The translations under genes were made by a program, and so were the position numbers. Shown one piece after another: positions 23,560 to 36,399 of a stretch of 64,000 nucleotides of DNA. The stretch spans positions 7,142,140 to 7,206,139 of the forward strand of contig JADWOT020000002.1 of the NCBI GenBank assembly GCA_036345935.2. Direction: 5' to 3'. The DNA is from Taenia hydatigena. Its lineage: Eukaryota; Platyhelminthes; Cestoda; Cyclophyllidea; Taeniidae. Positions within the stretch are counted from its first letter, which is position 1. Each line of letters begins with the position of its first letter. The notes below the pieces were generated by a model. That model was not told the DNA's origin. It was given only the letters and a program-made list of their open reading frames with translations, and made no database searches.

Positions 23560-24500
23560 AAGATTAGGTGTAGTTTAACGTCGAAGGTCTCACACGTACT
23601 TTGAGTTGACGACCTGGAATATAATTTGCTCACGACTTGGGTTGTGTTCTACAAGACGCAGCGAATTGCACATCTTAATATGAATGTCACCTGCCAAGTC
23701 GAGTCCCGTACAACTCCCTTTTAGCACAAATAGAACTAAAATTTTGTTGAAAACCGGCAATTTTTTGATAAAATGTGCATGATGTCGAAATCAAGCTGTT
23801 AATAAATGTGTTCTATTGCAAAAGTAGGCGGTCAGGTCTTCCATGGGGCAATCGAATTATCGAGAATTCTAAACAAAGCGATTTGATAGAGGTTTGTGTG
23901 AAAATTAGAGGCTGGCGAGTAGGAGAATGGGAAAAGCGAATCACACACACGCACCGTCGTCTTGTCTTAACTTATGGATGCAATGTTTTGAATTGCAATC
24001 CTCGAATTCGAACTGCGTCAGAAATGCCTGCGACTATGGAAAATGTCTTACCATCGTATTTTCCAAAGTGTTGATATCACCGCAGCAATATTCAAGGGAA
24101 TTCTAGGACTCGGTGCCATTACACAGCGGTCATGATTCGCCGGCACTAAATGCAGATGTGATGAGTGCGCTAGCGACTAGTTGGGGGTTACGGTCAACCA
24201 AATGCGTGAGATTGTGAGGCGCCCTGTGCTTCCGGCACCTCTCATTGGCCACTCTGCTACCACGCACGCAGGCACGCACGCACACACCCAACTTCCACAC
24301 ACGTTCGCTCGTCTCCATCACTCAAACAATGCGGTTTTGTAGTATCTGCCTGTCATCCAATTGGTCAAAGGAGAAGAAACTGCATCAAATCCTTCGGTAA
24401 TATCGGCACAGCCCGCTTTCTATTAATGCTTTGATGTGACTGACCAATTAAATTCGCCTTTCTTCTGTAAACGTGCAGTCCATTGTGGGTTGCATCCTTC
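23560..24500 (+). repeat. Dispersed ~0.9 kb repeat, first of two direct copies
   Basis: Shares ordered blocks with 26340-27250: TCACACGTACTTTGAGTTGA, AAAATGTGCATGATGT, AAGTAGGCGGTCAGG, an ACACAC..CATC..TAGTCTTAA-type stretch with TTATGGATGC, TTTTCCAAAATG-type sequence, and the ACGCACGCA / CGTTCGCTCGTCTCC / TCTGCCTGTCATCCAATTGG region. The end region is also found at 6440-6725. A CACGCAGGCACGCACGCA simple repeat lies at about 24264-24290. No intact coding capacity is seen. Confidence 0.6.
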
Positions 24501-26335
24501 CCAATTTACCTTAACGCTTCAAAGATGACAATGATTTAATCCTTAGATGTTTCAAGAGGCAGTATGTGCAGTTCGCTTTCGTTAAGCCATGTGCCGGGCC
24601 TTGGATCGGATATGCAACGATTAAGCGTTGAATACTTGTAGGGAGCATTCGAAGCTTTCACCGTGACAGAGGTGGCAGGATTCCTATTTTGCTCTCAGTA
24701 ACCAGGCGCGTATCCGATTTCAACAAGGAAACGAATGCGCCTAAGCAAAAGTGAAAGAGCGCGTATGAAGTTCGTGCAAAAATTTGGAAGAATTCTGCTA
24801 CGTTAGAATCAAATAGGCAAGCTTGAATACGAGCACAAGCCCTATCGTGCATTGCGCTATTGTGGATAATACCTACTGAATGTCGAATATATGCTTCATG
24901 GCATTGCATCTTGGTCTTTCTACACTTCAGACCGGAAGCCACGTGAATCAATATAAATTTCCACGTCGCGGTAATAAGAAATGCGGAAACGCTGTTGAAG
25001 GAGGTATGGCTAAAAGAAGCACATGCAACTACCTCTTGTTTAAAAAGGCAGTTACTTCGTCGATATGCAAGAAAAAAGTGCTGCCTTCCATTAATTGTCA
25101 CAACCAGATAGTTAGGAATCCATACAACGCAGCTGGCAATTGCGATAACCCGAACTAAGGGAAGGAGTATTCTCAATTGATATCACTTCCAACCCTGCCG
25201 ACCCAAGGACACCTACGCAACGAGAGCAATAGGGGTTCGCAGAGATTTCCACATGTATAGACCTTGTACACTGGCGTAAATCTCCTGTCTCGGCAGGCTG
25301 ATGGTAACAATTCAGTACCCTTCTGTTGTGGATCACTCTTTTAGCGACTGACCACAGGGAAGTGGAGAGCAAGACACATTTTACCATTCAAAACTAATCA
25401 TCGTTTATGTGTTCATATAAGGGGTCTCACTTCATTCGTCTGTCCTTATCCTCATTGAGCCTCCTGAACGCCATGTTTTTTGCAGCATTTGTATTCACAT
25501 CATCCGAAGTGCTTGTAAATGAAATGAGAGTTGGCAGCAGTCATGTTACTTCGCATGGATTTGTGCAAACACCGCCCACTAAAAGCTAGAGTGTGCGAAT
25601 ATTGTGTGCAGCACTACATTGGCGGAAACTATGTCAATTCATACAGAAGAGTAAAGTGGCAGGTCAACCTATATCGAATTCCATTCCAATCTTAAGCGTG
25701 ACTTAAAAGTGGATATTTTGTGGAAGGCAGAGTGCAAATTTCAACCACTGAGCTAAATCGCATGGCACACAAAGCCAAATCGGTCACTGTAACCAAGCAT
25801 GCAGCATCTTCATGCATGTATATGGGGCTAACACCTTCGCACGAGGACATCAGTACGAATGCACCTCCAAAGTAAAGAACAGCTCTCAATACCTCTCATC
25901 CCTAATGTAAACAATATAGCAGAATTGTAAAAATAAATTAGACTTCCATTGTCCTCAGATTCGTCGTCTGTTTCTACATGCGTCGTCTGCTAATCACACC
26001 ACACTTGCACACCCGCCTCTCCCACGCGGTCATCGCCAGGAGGCACAATTCACTCTAACGAGAGATCTCTCTTACGCTCAAAACATAACTATCGAACCGG
26101 CAAATAATTTAAGCTGGCCCCATCCAGCATTGTCTGCGAATCTGCTAACCCATTGGGGAAGAACTTTGCTTCTCTTCTTCGTTCATGCTCATGCTTTAAT
26201 TGTGTCATTCTTTTGGTGTTTGCGCTACCGTAATGCAAATGAAGAAACATTTGACAAGCACTAATGTCAGCGAAAAGCAGCACCATCAGCTCTAAAACGC
26301 GTTGCGTACAAAGGTTTAGATCTGCTTTTTGTGTT
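24501..26335. other. No supported gene; one long chance-like frame
   Basis: A 172-residue minus-strand frame (25176-24658) has a hydrophobic start but no recognisable domain. A 92-residue plus frame overlaps it. No convincing exon-intron structure was found. Confidence 0.4.
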
Positions 26336-26339
26336 ACAG

Positions 26340-27250
26340 GTCAGTCCATGTCTCACGTACTTTAGAATTGAGGGTCCGGAACATGAATCCCCTCATCGCT
26401 GCCTGCATTCCCGAAATTTACCCCTATCTTTCACCGAAAGGAGCATTTTATAAATTAATTAATCACATTTTAACAAAAACCGCCCTCTTTAAATATGTGA
26501 GCTAGGGCAAGTGCTAAAGACCAACAAATTGCTGACAAAATGTGCATGGTGTAGAATCTAGGCCGTTATGAATTATGCAACTCTACGAAAAGTCGGTGAT
26601 TAGGTGCATTTTGAGACAACGGATTGGTGAGGAAAGCACAAGGAAACAATATGGTAGAGATCGGTGTGCAGGCACAGAGGTTAACAATTAGGCATGTGAT
26701 AAAGACAAATCACACCCCCACATCATCACCTAGTCTTAATTTATGGATGCGCCGCTACGAACCCTAAACACCTAGCGTGCTTGATGGCATGAATATTTCT
26801 GGAATGCCTTCATTTTCAAAATGTCTTGTGTTGTTTCACTTTCAAGAAGCAGCCTCTATCGCGGAAACACTCAGGAAAATTTGAGACCTTGGCACCTAGC
26901 GCAACCCCTATTATTACTCGGCATCACATATAGGTGTGCATTGAGTGTGTTGGTGATTAACGCATGGTGATGATCGGCTCTGCTGCCATGCACGCACGCA
27001 CCCTCTGCACACGTTCATTCGTCTCCGTCACTCAGAAAAGGCGTTCTCGTGGTATTTCTGTCTGCTACTCAATCTGGCCAAGGAAATAACAATGCTGTGT
27101 GTAATTATTCAAAACCAATTCACTTAGCACTGTTTGTCATGATGCTGCACTGACTAGCTGCCATCTGCCTCTCTTCCATAGACGTCCAAACAAACTTCGA
27201 TCTCGTTGCCGTCGTTCTACTTTAAATTTCATCAGATGACACTTATTTTG
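26340..27250 (+). repeat. Dispersed ~0.9 kb repeat, second direct copy
   Basis: Diverged copy of 23560-24500 in the same orientation, with matching blocks in the same order (CTCACGTACTTTAGAATTGA, AAAATGTGCATGGTGT, TTTATGGATGC, CACGCACGCACC, CGTTCATTCGTCTCCGTCA, CTGTCTGCTACTCAATCTGG). About 1.9 kb separates the copies. Confidence 0.6.
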
Positions 27251-28155
27251 TGAGTGCTTTATTAGAGCGATTTCTCTGCTGCTTTATCTAGAACCACAAA
27301 GTGAATGTCACTTAGCGAAGTAAACACGTTTCCGACCCACTGCGGTTCGGATTCTCAACTGGTCAGCCAGCTACCTCGAGGCAAGAAACTCGAGAGAGCA
27401 TTTTCTAATCATTGGTGCAAAAAATTGTTAACCACAATAGTTTATGAAAAGTAGGCTCACAGGCACCGACTTGCCTTCACTACATGAATAAACGAACTGT
27501 CGCACAACTGGAAGAGCATGCCTTATGCTAGTAAAGCAGTTTTAAAATAACGCATTCAGCATCTGATCTGCAGGATATCGTCAATATGGGCGAGTTAACA
27601 TTTCAAACGCATCAGCAAATAAAGCCCCACTTCTCCATTTCTACATTTTTATACATTGTTAATCAAATGCCATTTCTGTTCTTATTTTTTGCATTTCCGA
27701 TGTTACTTTGTCGACAACTGTGGGATTGTAATAAATACGTGTCCATAATCGCAAGCCTTATTAAACCACTCTATTTCAAAATTTGCCTCATTGTCTTCTC
27801 TAATTTAGAAATCATTTATTTTACGTAAAACAGGAGATCCTGTTAGTCGTTTTAATGGAGCCAAAACAGCAGCCGCACTTCTCAATCAGTACTACAGAGA
27901 TGTTCGACTGCAATGTGGGTTTTCGAACTGCCTTTGCATCTCAACGCTGCCTTATCACAGCACTTGCGTCGAGATTAGACATTGTACTTCATTTCAGTGC
28001 TCTTGTCTGCGCACCCTAATAATAACGCATGTGGCAGCAGACCACCGATTCACGAACACAAAGCAACACACCATATTGCGACTAGGAGCTCTATGTATGG
28101 AGGAGTCGTCATGTAGTTGAAGGTCACCATCTGATAGGCTGGTGCATTAGTACCC
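27251..28155. other. Upstream region of the oncosphere-antigen gene; no gene seen
   Basis: A short plus frame at 27586-27828 has no recognisable domain. Apart from the TATA box further on, no conserved regulatory site can be named from sequence alone. Confidence 0.45.
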
Positions 28156-28160
28156 TCTCT

Positions 28161-28168
28161 TATAAATA
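28161..28168 (+). promoter_or_regulatory. TATA box of the oncosphere-antigen gene
   Basis: TATAAATA lies 47 bases before the proposed ATG at 28208. With initiation about 25-30 bases downstream of a TATA box, the 5' leader would be only about 20 bases. Confidence 0.6.
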
Positions 28169-28207
28169 CCTAATGATTTGTACTTGTGGCCTAACTTTTC
28201 GGTCGCG

Positions 28208-30287
28208 ATGTCGCTTTGCTTGCACCTTGTGTTACTGGCGATTTCACACTTAGCGAAGAGCCAGATAGGACTGAGTGGTGAGTTGCGCTCTATCATTTAA
28301 CACTCATCAGCTTTTGTGCACATCCCACTCCGGTTAATTGCTTCCCCTATTCTTACGTGAAGTGCTGTGGTCAGTTACGTCCCACTTGCCTGCATTCGCT
28401 TAATCGTAACCCCTCATTTTTTATCCACTGTGAGCAGATCACTGCATACGTATCAGTTGACAGTGATGTTTGTTTGAGAATGGCGGGCATGTCACACGAA
28501 CCGGATGCATGGGATGAGAATTGGCTGAGACTACATTCCTACTTCTGCTGCGCCTTACTCAAAAATCTTGGTTTTTCCCCAACACATGCGTTTTATGATA
28601 ATAATAGCACGCACGATATAGGCTAATATTCATAAACACCTGTCCTTAATGCATTGAGCAATTCAATTGCTGCACTTCAAAGGCGACTAACGAATAGTTA
28701 TGTCTCCTAACACTATTACTGTCATTGTGGAAGCAGAAAGAGGTGGCGATTTCTGCTTCTAGGTGGTCCACAATGTCCACAACATTTCTGCTGGGCAGGA
28801 AAATACATATCGTGTTTTGCAGAGGAGGCGATAGAGGCAAGGAAACCGCTTCCAGATAACTTCCGATGGACTTGGCCGAGGCCACACACCATTACGTTAG
28901 TTTGAGATGTGGAACAGTTGGGCGAGAACTACGCGAAACAGATTGGACTGATTGCATTTTCATCTCAGCAGCCTTCCTTACCCAGGACCACGAAAGGAGA
29001 TTTTTCGCAGGGGATAATCACTCTTGGTGGATTGGAGGCCAACACACGATACCATGTGCTTGTAAACCTGATTACAGATGAGGACTTTGCTGTTATATTC
29101 AGTGGATCATCACAACAATGTCCCCTGGTAAGTTGGCGATCGTGATTATGACGTGCATCGCCATACTAAAGGATGTCATGTCTGCCCGCATGGGGAAGGG
29201 AAAGTGTGATTCTCTACCCATGCTCTATTTTCTCATCCCACACATTGTACCTTGTGAGTAAGCGGATATTGGGTGGGAAGGTATGTGGCAAGTGCCTATT
29301 ACCTGGCCCAATGCCATAAGATACGCAGCCGAGTAAATGAGCGTAACGAAAGGCAGGCTATACTCACGAACTAAAAAGGGACATCTTCCACTATTTATGC
29401 TCGTCATTGCAATACATTCACTCGAGTCGGAGGTTGACGTTCACAGCGAGCAAGTGATTTGTTGCGGCTCAAAGGCAAACAACTAATTCATTCTGCTTGT
29501 CACCATCGCTGTGAAATGTCTTGGCATTAAATGTTCCACATTTTCGTTCCTAATGGATTCAGAACGCCTGTATAATTACCGTTAATACCAAATACGCTAT
29601 TCTTATGCAGAAGAGAGAAAGGAAGGAAAGAAACCACTTCCTGAACACTTCCAGTGGGAATTCGTGAAGTCAAACTCCATTGCGTTGAAGTGGAATGTGC
29701 AAGCATTGGGCGGACACTACGCGAACCAGATTAAGCTGACCGCGGTTTCGACTTCTCACCCCTCCTCATCCATGATTAAAAGAGCAGATTTCGCACGAGG
29801 GAGAATCAATCTCGATGGATTGGAGGCCAACACACAATGCCGAGTGTTTGTGGACACAGAGACAACTGAAATATACGATGGGTACATTAAAACACCACTT
29901 CCTGGTAAGCTACTAGTGTGAGTGTAATTTGCTTTGCCATACAGAGGGATGACATGTTTGTTTGCATAGAGAGGAGGAGAGTGTTATGGCAACAAACTGA
30001 TCGGCCTCGTGGTCCATTCCATCTGGCTCCGCTTGGCGCGTTAATGAAGCGTGCTTAAGCCTACTTGTACGTAAGTACAAATTAACAACAGTTTGGACAT
30101 GCTCACGATCACGGCCCATTATGCAAAATTACCGAATCTCTCTTTTTCCAACATAGATCTTCGTGGGGCATGCAATGAAATAGCGACACTCATTCGTGTT
30201 TACTTAGTTCCGGTTCAATCTCTAACCAGAAAAGCTGGTTACAAATACACATTTTTTACGCTTGCTTTGTTTTATTGGGATTGTTGA
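28208..30287 (+). CDS. Oncosphere-antigen family protein (EG95 / 45W-TSOL45 type) with two FN3 exons, first one broken
   Basis: Exon 1 (28208-28277) encodes a signal peptide (MSLCLHLVLLAISHLAKS) and ends in phase 1. Exons 2 (28823-29127) and 3 (29611-29904) each encode one fibronectin type III domain, with shared landmarks: KPLP, then FRW or FQW, the A-K/N-Q-I segment, the GLEANT turn, and a P-G end at the donor. Exon 4 is tentative (30157-30287, acceptor CCAACATAG) and ends with a hydrophobic tail (TFFTLALFYW), fitting the C-terminal exon of this family. The order signal, FN3, FN3, hydrophobic tail with phase-1 introns is the 45W type. Family members are secreted or surface proteins of the invasive oncosphere larva and host-protective antigens. 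Exon 2 carries a stop and a frame change; exon 3 is fully open but has Cys for the usual FN3 Tyr (GLEANTQC). Expression is plausible only if exon 2 is skipped. Confidence 0.75.
28823..29127 (+). pseudogene. Disabled FN3 exon 2 of the oncosphere-antigen gene
   Basis: Two lesions. TGA at 28903-28905 replaces the codon for the strand-B tryptophan that exon 3 keeps (IALKW in exon 3, ITLV-stop here). The exon is 305 bases, not a multiple of three, and after LITDEDF the homologous reading (IQWIITTMSPG, aligned with YDGYIKTPLPG) lies in another frame, so a one-base loss or two-base gain happened around 29085-29100. Splice sites remain good (TTTTGCAG and CTG|GTAAGT). The Tyr lost in exon 3 is still present here (NTRYHV). 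Confidence 0.8.
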
Positions 30288-33200
30288 TTCCGCCAACTCG
30301 AGAATAAGTTTACGCTGTGTTGCAGACTGAGACAAATGCCCTGTGCTTCAAATTCTCACATTTTTCAATATATTCTACATTCCACAAGAGCCGAAATGAA
30401 ACTTTAAGACACAAGTGTAGTTCTACTAACAAATCGGTAGCATTGTATTTAGGCTGAGTGCGTAGTTACTGTGGGCGATGAATTATGCTAGGAGTACGCT
30501 AATACGAGATGAATTCGGACGGTACTCCTTCTAACGTAATCGCCATGCTGATATTCAGCGCTTACTGAAAGAGAGGAAACTGGCTTAGACAGCATGAAAT
30601 CATTCGTGCCTGTTCTTGTTTGCCCAACAGAATCGGCAAAATTACTTCTCACGTCAAATGAGAAAGGGTTTGCTTTGTATGTCCAGTGAGCTGTTTAGCC
30701 ACCTCCATATCAGCATGTTAGCATGTGCCTTGAAACCAAGAATCTTTTTCGTTCTTGATCTTATCATTACTGTTACACCCCATTCAAATTTGTCTCAATG
30801 CTTAATGCACATTAAGAATGCTGAGATGATGCGACCACAAAATCAGGTTATCGTAGTTGGAATAGAGTCGCCACCTCTAGAGAGCGCGTCCAGAACTTTC
30901 AGACTAGTGTGACATGGGCTAAATCGGATTCGTCTTAGAGCCTCTGTCTCACACTGCAAAATCTGCCTGCAATTTGGTTGCGGTGCCACGTCAACACATT
31001 ATGACAAGTGCACACGATCACCCTACTATTGGGTCTGATAATATGTGCAGCTTGCCATTTTCAATTCCACTTGGGCTAGACTTACCATAGGCACACTTCG
31101 CTGCAACGATGCGCATGACATGGTTTGAATAACTGTGTTTGTACGGGTTACTCGGACTGAGATCGGGTTTAAATAAACCACCGGTTGTGAACTGGTGCTT
31201 TGTATAGTATAGTTTCGTCCGTCGTCGACATTCTCCATGGCACTCCAACAGTGTTTACTCAGAAGAGTAACGTGTGCACCTTGATAAACTTAATGCAACA
31301 TCATGATGGCAAAGTGAGCTTGGAGATTACGACAAATAGCAGATTTTGACATCGTCACCGCAGCATTTTAATTGATATTTTTTGGATTGGCTCACCTCTG
31401 AATTGCTTTACGATGCGTGTAATCAAGAGTGCCTAGTTGACTGCCTCTCAAGCCCACATCCATGCAGCTGTTCCGTGTTATCTGCATTTTAATTCGGGGC
31501 AGATTTTAATGCTGCAGCATTTTGCAGATCCAAATTTAATGCATTGTTAGCGATTAAGATTAGGATAACCGCACAGTCCTAAGACTGAACGTTCCGCACT
31601 GCTTGTGCTTGACTGTCTCTCAAGCGCACATTTATGTTTTAAAACCTAAAACACCTTGGAGAGAACGGTACCATTTTTAAGATGCATGTAATTAAGTGAA
31701 AAATGCACTGCTCTCTCATATCTTGAAATAAATTTTAACATTATATAGAGGCTGATTAGCCTTTGCTATGGGTAATAACTGTAGATGAGGTTCAAGTGTA
31801 TCTATCAAGCCTCATAAGCGGTGCCATCACTATGATTTAGAAAAGCGAAATTATAATTGACTAATTCATTTTCCGTTTGCCAAGCATCCTGGCTTGTGAC
31901 CTCGTTAATGCTTTGCTGCTAAAATCATTTCTCGAATTCCCTCGATTTGGGATGCTGCGATCTTATATCAAATAAGCACAAAGAAGTGGGTATAATCGCC
32001 AGTACATTCCATAGATATTAGGTAAAATATAAATGATGGATTTGGTTGCATGGAAACCCCTTGCACTGCTCACGCTTTAAGACAGGTGGTGCTTCCCTCC
32101 TTAGTGTAATATACGTGCCTACCCAACTCTGTACTGCAAAATAAGCGATTTTATTGATCCTTCTTACAAGCGTTCGGCTCTAAGTGTGTCTTATCCTCCT
32201 TCTCGCACCTACGCTGAGGATTAAAGAACATGTGGCATCACACCATGGCATTATTTCCAATGATTCATGTGGAGTTGAAGGTAACAAGGACTTGACAGGA
32301 AAAATCTTTATAAATTACTGTTTTGAAGTTCTACAGTAAGCAGAACCCAAAACATCAACTCCTTTGGCAAATGCTTTTACAAAAAACTCAACTGCGGATC
32401 ATGCAAATGGGGATAAACTTTAATCCCCACAAGCTGAAGAGAAGAAAGGAAATTAAAAAGCCAAATTTCTGGGGCATTTATACCAGGTAACGGGTGAGTA
32501 AAGCAGAAGACAAATCCAGACCTAAAGAATGATCTGGTCGACATTCCAACTTTGAATAGAAAAATGAATTAAATGACTAAGTTTTAAAAGAAACTAGTCA
32601 CACATTTGGAGAAGTGTGGATTTCACGCAACAGACGCATACAATATTGTGATTTCAAGTTCACGGGCCATTTTGTACGCAGTGTCATTTCATTTATCCCG
32701 ATTTACTAGTCCTGTGGACGTTGGAATTGCAATTCATCCACTGGAAAAGACGACTTACCTCATACGCGGTTCGCTGTTCCGAAACAATGGATTGGAATGG
32801 CATCACTACGTGAGCATGGCTCTAGATCCGCTCGACGTTGGCACTTTATTATTCTTGCTGAGGTAATGCCACCAAATAGGAGATGAGACCTGGTAGAAAA
32901 GGGCATCATTCAGATTGAAATTTATCCGCCACGTGGGTTGGAATTTGCCTGTTGCGAGTGGTGTACATGCGGACGGCTAGTGCATCGGAGATGAGTGGCT
33001 GATACTTCCCGAATCACGTTGGCTCTGACCTGGGACATCGCATCAAACTGAGCGGTAGAATTGATGGCACAACATATTCAGTCAGTAAAAGAAACTGCAA
33101 AAACAAAAAGACCGACTTGTTTTGTCTGATTTTGTACAAGGAAAATGGAATTCTGTATATCGTTGCTAAATTCTTTAAGCCATCCTACCAATTCTTACCC

Positions 33201-36200
33201 CACAACCGAAGCATTAGGGACAGAAGTAGTTTTAAAACTTCTGGAACCGTTACTTCACATGCATTTGGGGGTAATATGGTAATAACGACTTGTTAGACTA
33301 GCTCCGATGTTGTAGAGCAATAGCAATTTTGTATTTGCCTTGTGTCGCTAGTGGATTCATTGTTGGCTTTTACAGAGGAAAGTGCATCGACAACCACAAT
33401 AATTGCTTTTTGGTCAGATTCATCTATCTGGTATATGCATTCAATAAAGTGCATTCGATCCAAAAGCGTCTATGCAAACATAAATACATACACCAGCGGA
33501 ATTCGCAAGTTGTAAGTTACATACAAGCCCATTTTTCATTAAAACTAGCAACTGTGTTCACTTTGTAATAGTACTACGAAAGAAGTCAGGTAGGCTCCTA
33601 CATGGTCGTACAAAACTAACTTAGCACTGCAAATTTGATTGGATAGTACAAACACCTTGCCACAAGGCACTGCATCAGGTCTCATGGTCCTTCGGACGGG
33701 ATTGACGACACAGTAATGACAAATGGCTGACGTATGAACAGGGTTCAATAAGCTAAGCAATCGCAATTCCATTTGCTCGCTTCTTAGAAGTCATATCAAT
33801 TACTCCTCATTAATTCCCAAAGATATATATCCGGCCCTAAACTTCAAGGACTGGCATGCTTAAAACAAGAGATAAGCTTTACACCTCTAATTAGTTCCCC
33901 TGCCCAGCCAACATTAACTCTGTGCTTAGGCTTCCATTCGCCATAACCGATTTCTTCAAGACCCTTGTCTTTACAAGGACTGCAATCCCTACGTCAACAG
34001 CACATAGGCTGCCAAAATGGATGGTGCCACGAAGCAGTTCAGACAGATGACTATCCGATAGGCCGGAAATATATGGGAGCGCATGGTACAGCCTTTGTCA
34101 AATTTTGAGGAACTCCCAATTTTATCTTTGCCAGAAATTGGCAAGTTATAAGATCGTTGCTACATTTTAGAGATGGTTCCGTCTGTCGCATATGGATGTA
34201 AGCAGCAAATTAACTTCAAGTTCACGGAAGGCTAATCAACTTTCGATGATATTTTGATTCGCCAGACAACGTAAAGCTTCGCACGTCGCGATTTTGCCGT
34301 TGTGGCAACTAGCAAAGATGACCAGCCTTAACAAGGGACCGCCTTCGTTAAGAATTTTTAAGGCACATAATGGGACGTTTTGGTTGATGGTTTCATTCCT
34401 AACTTTGCAGTACCGAATTTCGCATGATAGTCTAGCACGGACATTGCATTGTTTATGATTCTGCCTCTCTTACTAACCTCTGAGTCACTATCTGTACTAC
34501 TTTGACACCCATCTAAGGCAGGTTATTGTCGATCTCGCTGACAGACTTCATCGGCAGTCGGCACTACAACAACCTTAATTTAAAGTTAAATAAAAAGAGG
34601 CCTTCTTTCCAAGATATTCCCTTATTTCCAATAAAGTTTTACATGCATATGATCCTAGCGCTTTGCATTAATCCAGATCGACGTATGACAGCAAGTGAGG
34701 TTTAGAGTCAGCCATCTCATCCTGCTCTATGGATTATCACTGTTATCCGGATCAGGCAAAAACATCTGGTGGCACAGATGATTGTCTATTCAGAGCAGGG
34801 AGCACAACCTTTGTTGCGCTTCGCAGTAGCGGGTGGCCGTACCCATGGCACAGATGACGCATGCACAGACGACTGGTATCTGAGTCATGGCTGACTGACT
34901 ATGCCTGAATCATGTGAGCCACAGCCCAGAGCACCACGTCGAGTGGTGACCAGAAGACATGCAGTCGCCTTGTGCATGTAATTAATTCCAAAATCGATAA
35001 ACCACCGCGTCTCTTCAACGCATAAAACTGGTTGGGACGTTGTCGCTTGTTCTAATCTTCCCATAAAGGACATGCATTCAAAGTAATATATCATCTGCTA
35101 AGAGGAATGCGTGGACATAGAGTTGACATCGTGCGCATTTCTACATGCAACTGGTTTTCGAGCACATTGCCTCTCTAAGTCTTATGTACTTCTAGTTTAC
35201 AAATCTGAGTGGTTGCTGGCAAACATTGAACGCGTAGGTTCAGTGGCTACAAAAATTTTACTTTATTTAAGGGGGCAGTTGTAAAACATCAAACTATTTG
35301 ATGCAATTTTGCGTCAGCAACTTAAATGATTGAATGCTAATTAGAATGAACCCACACATTGCATATACTGGCAGGATGCGATGACAAGTAAATTGGTTGG
35401 CACCATGAGGTGGAGCAAAGTTTTCTCCCACTAGTAATTCTCTTTACGATGCTTGAGTTTTTGTTCTACGCTGAAGTAAATTAAGAGTGCTAAACATTTT
35501 GTAATTACTTCTTGTTGCCTTGGACCACTTTACTTTTCCATAATAAATAATTGGCTGAACAAATGATGTCATTTTAATCGATCTGTATTTGCGGACTTAA
35601 TGCCCAAAAGGTGGGCAATGAAATGGATAAGATCCAGAAAAACCCTTGTGAATGTTTATCTCGGAAGGTGTATGCTACCCTTGCAGAACCTGTATTAAGT
35701 AGGTCTCTATTTAATCAAAGACATCAAGCACGCAAGGGCTTAAAAAACGTATGAGAGATTCTGCTTGCTGCGAATGTGTTCAAGCCAGTCGACCACTATC
35801 AACCATATTTACATCCGCCTCTGCTTGATTTCCTGACCGACTAAGCTTGTTTAGCAATATTTTGGAGTAATAGAGCATGAATGCAATTAAGTGGCATCTC
35901 GCCGTGTGTTAAAACTTAACGGTAAAGTTAACATATTTGTGATACTTTTGCCTAGACGGGGCACCTACTTTTGGTGCTGCTCTCGCAATTATTTGCCAAA
36001 ACCACTCCTGTTGGTTAAATTTGGTCACACACACCGACAATGCTGCGTCCAGGAGAGCATTCTCAGATCAAATCTTAGATAATTACATGCGTACATAAAT
36101 ATACAAACATTTGGAATTCGTTAAGAATAGCAAAATCATATGAAACACTCTCACTCTGATGCGATGACTTTATGAACGAATGATTTTACCTATTCCATGC

Positions 36201-36390
36201 TCCTCACCTTTACCCCACAGAACAGCAACAAAGATGAAGTTGTTAAGGAAGGGAACAAGGGACTCAACATCTCATATCCTAGATAGCGATACAATCTACA
36301 GTCCCATTCTTCCTTGTCACTATTGATACCTTTAGTAAACATAGATGGCAGCCTGGCGATGACGCTGAAATGCCTTTTAATGTTCTCTAT
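30288..36390. other. No supported gene
   Basis: About 6 kb of AT-rich sequence with only short overlapping frames on both strands. Plus frames at 30616-30912 and 32606-32866 and a minus frame at 35094-34885 have no recognisable domain. Alternative last exons for the antigen gene were looked for here and none was better than 30157-30287. Confidence 0.45.
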
Positions 36391-36399
36391 TCATGCATT

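Noticed and set aside
24658..25176. 172-residue minus-strand frame with a hydrophobic N-terminus
   Set aside because: No recognisable family, an overlapping frame on the other strand, and no promoter or exon partners. A chance frame of this length is possible in 64 kb.
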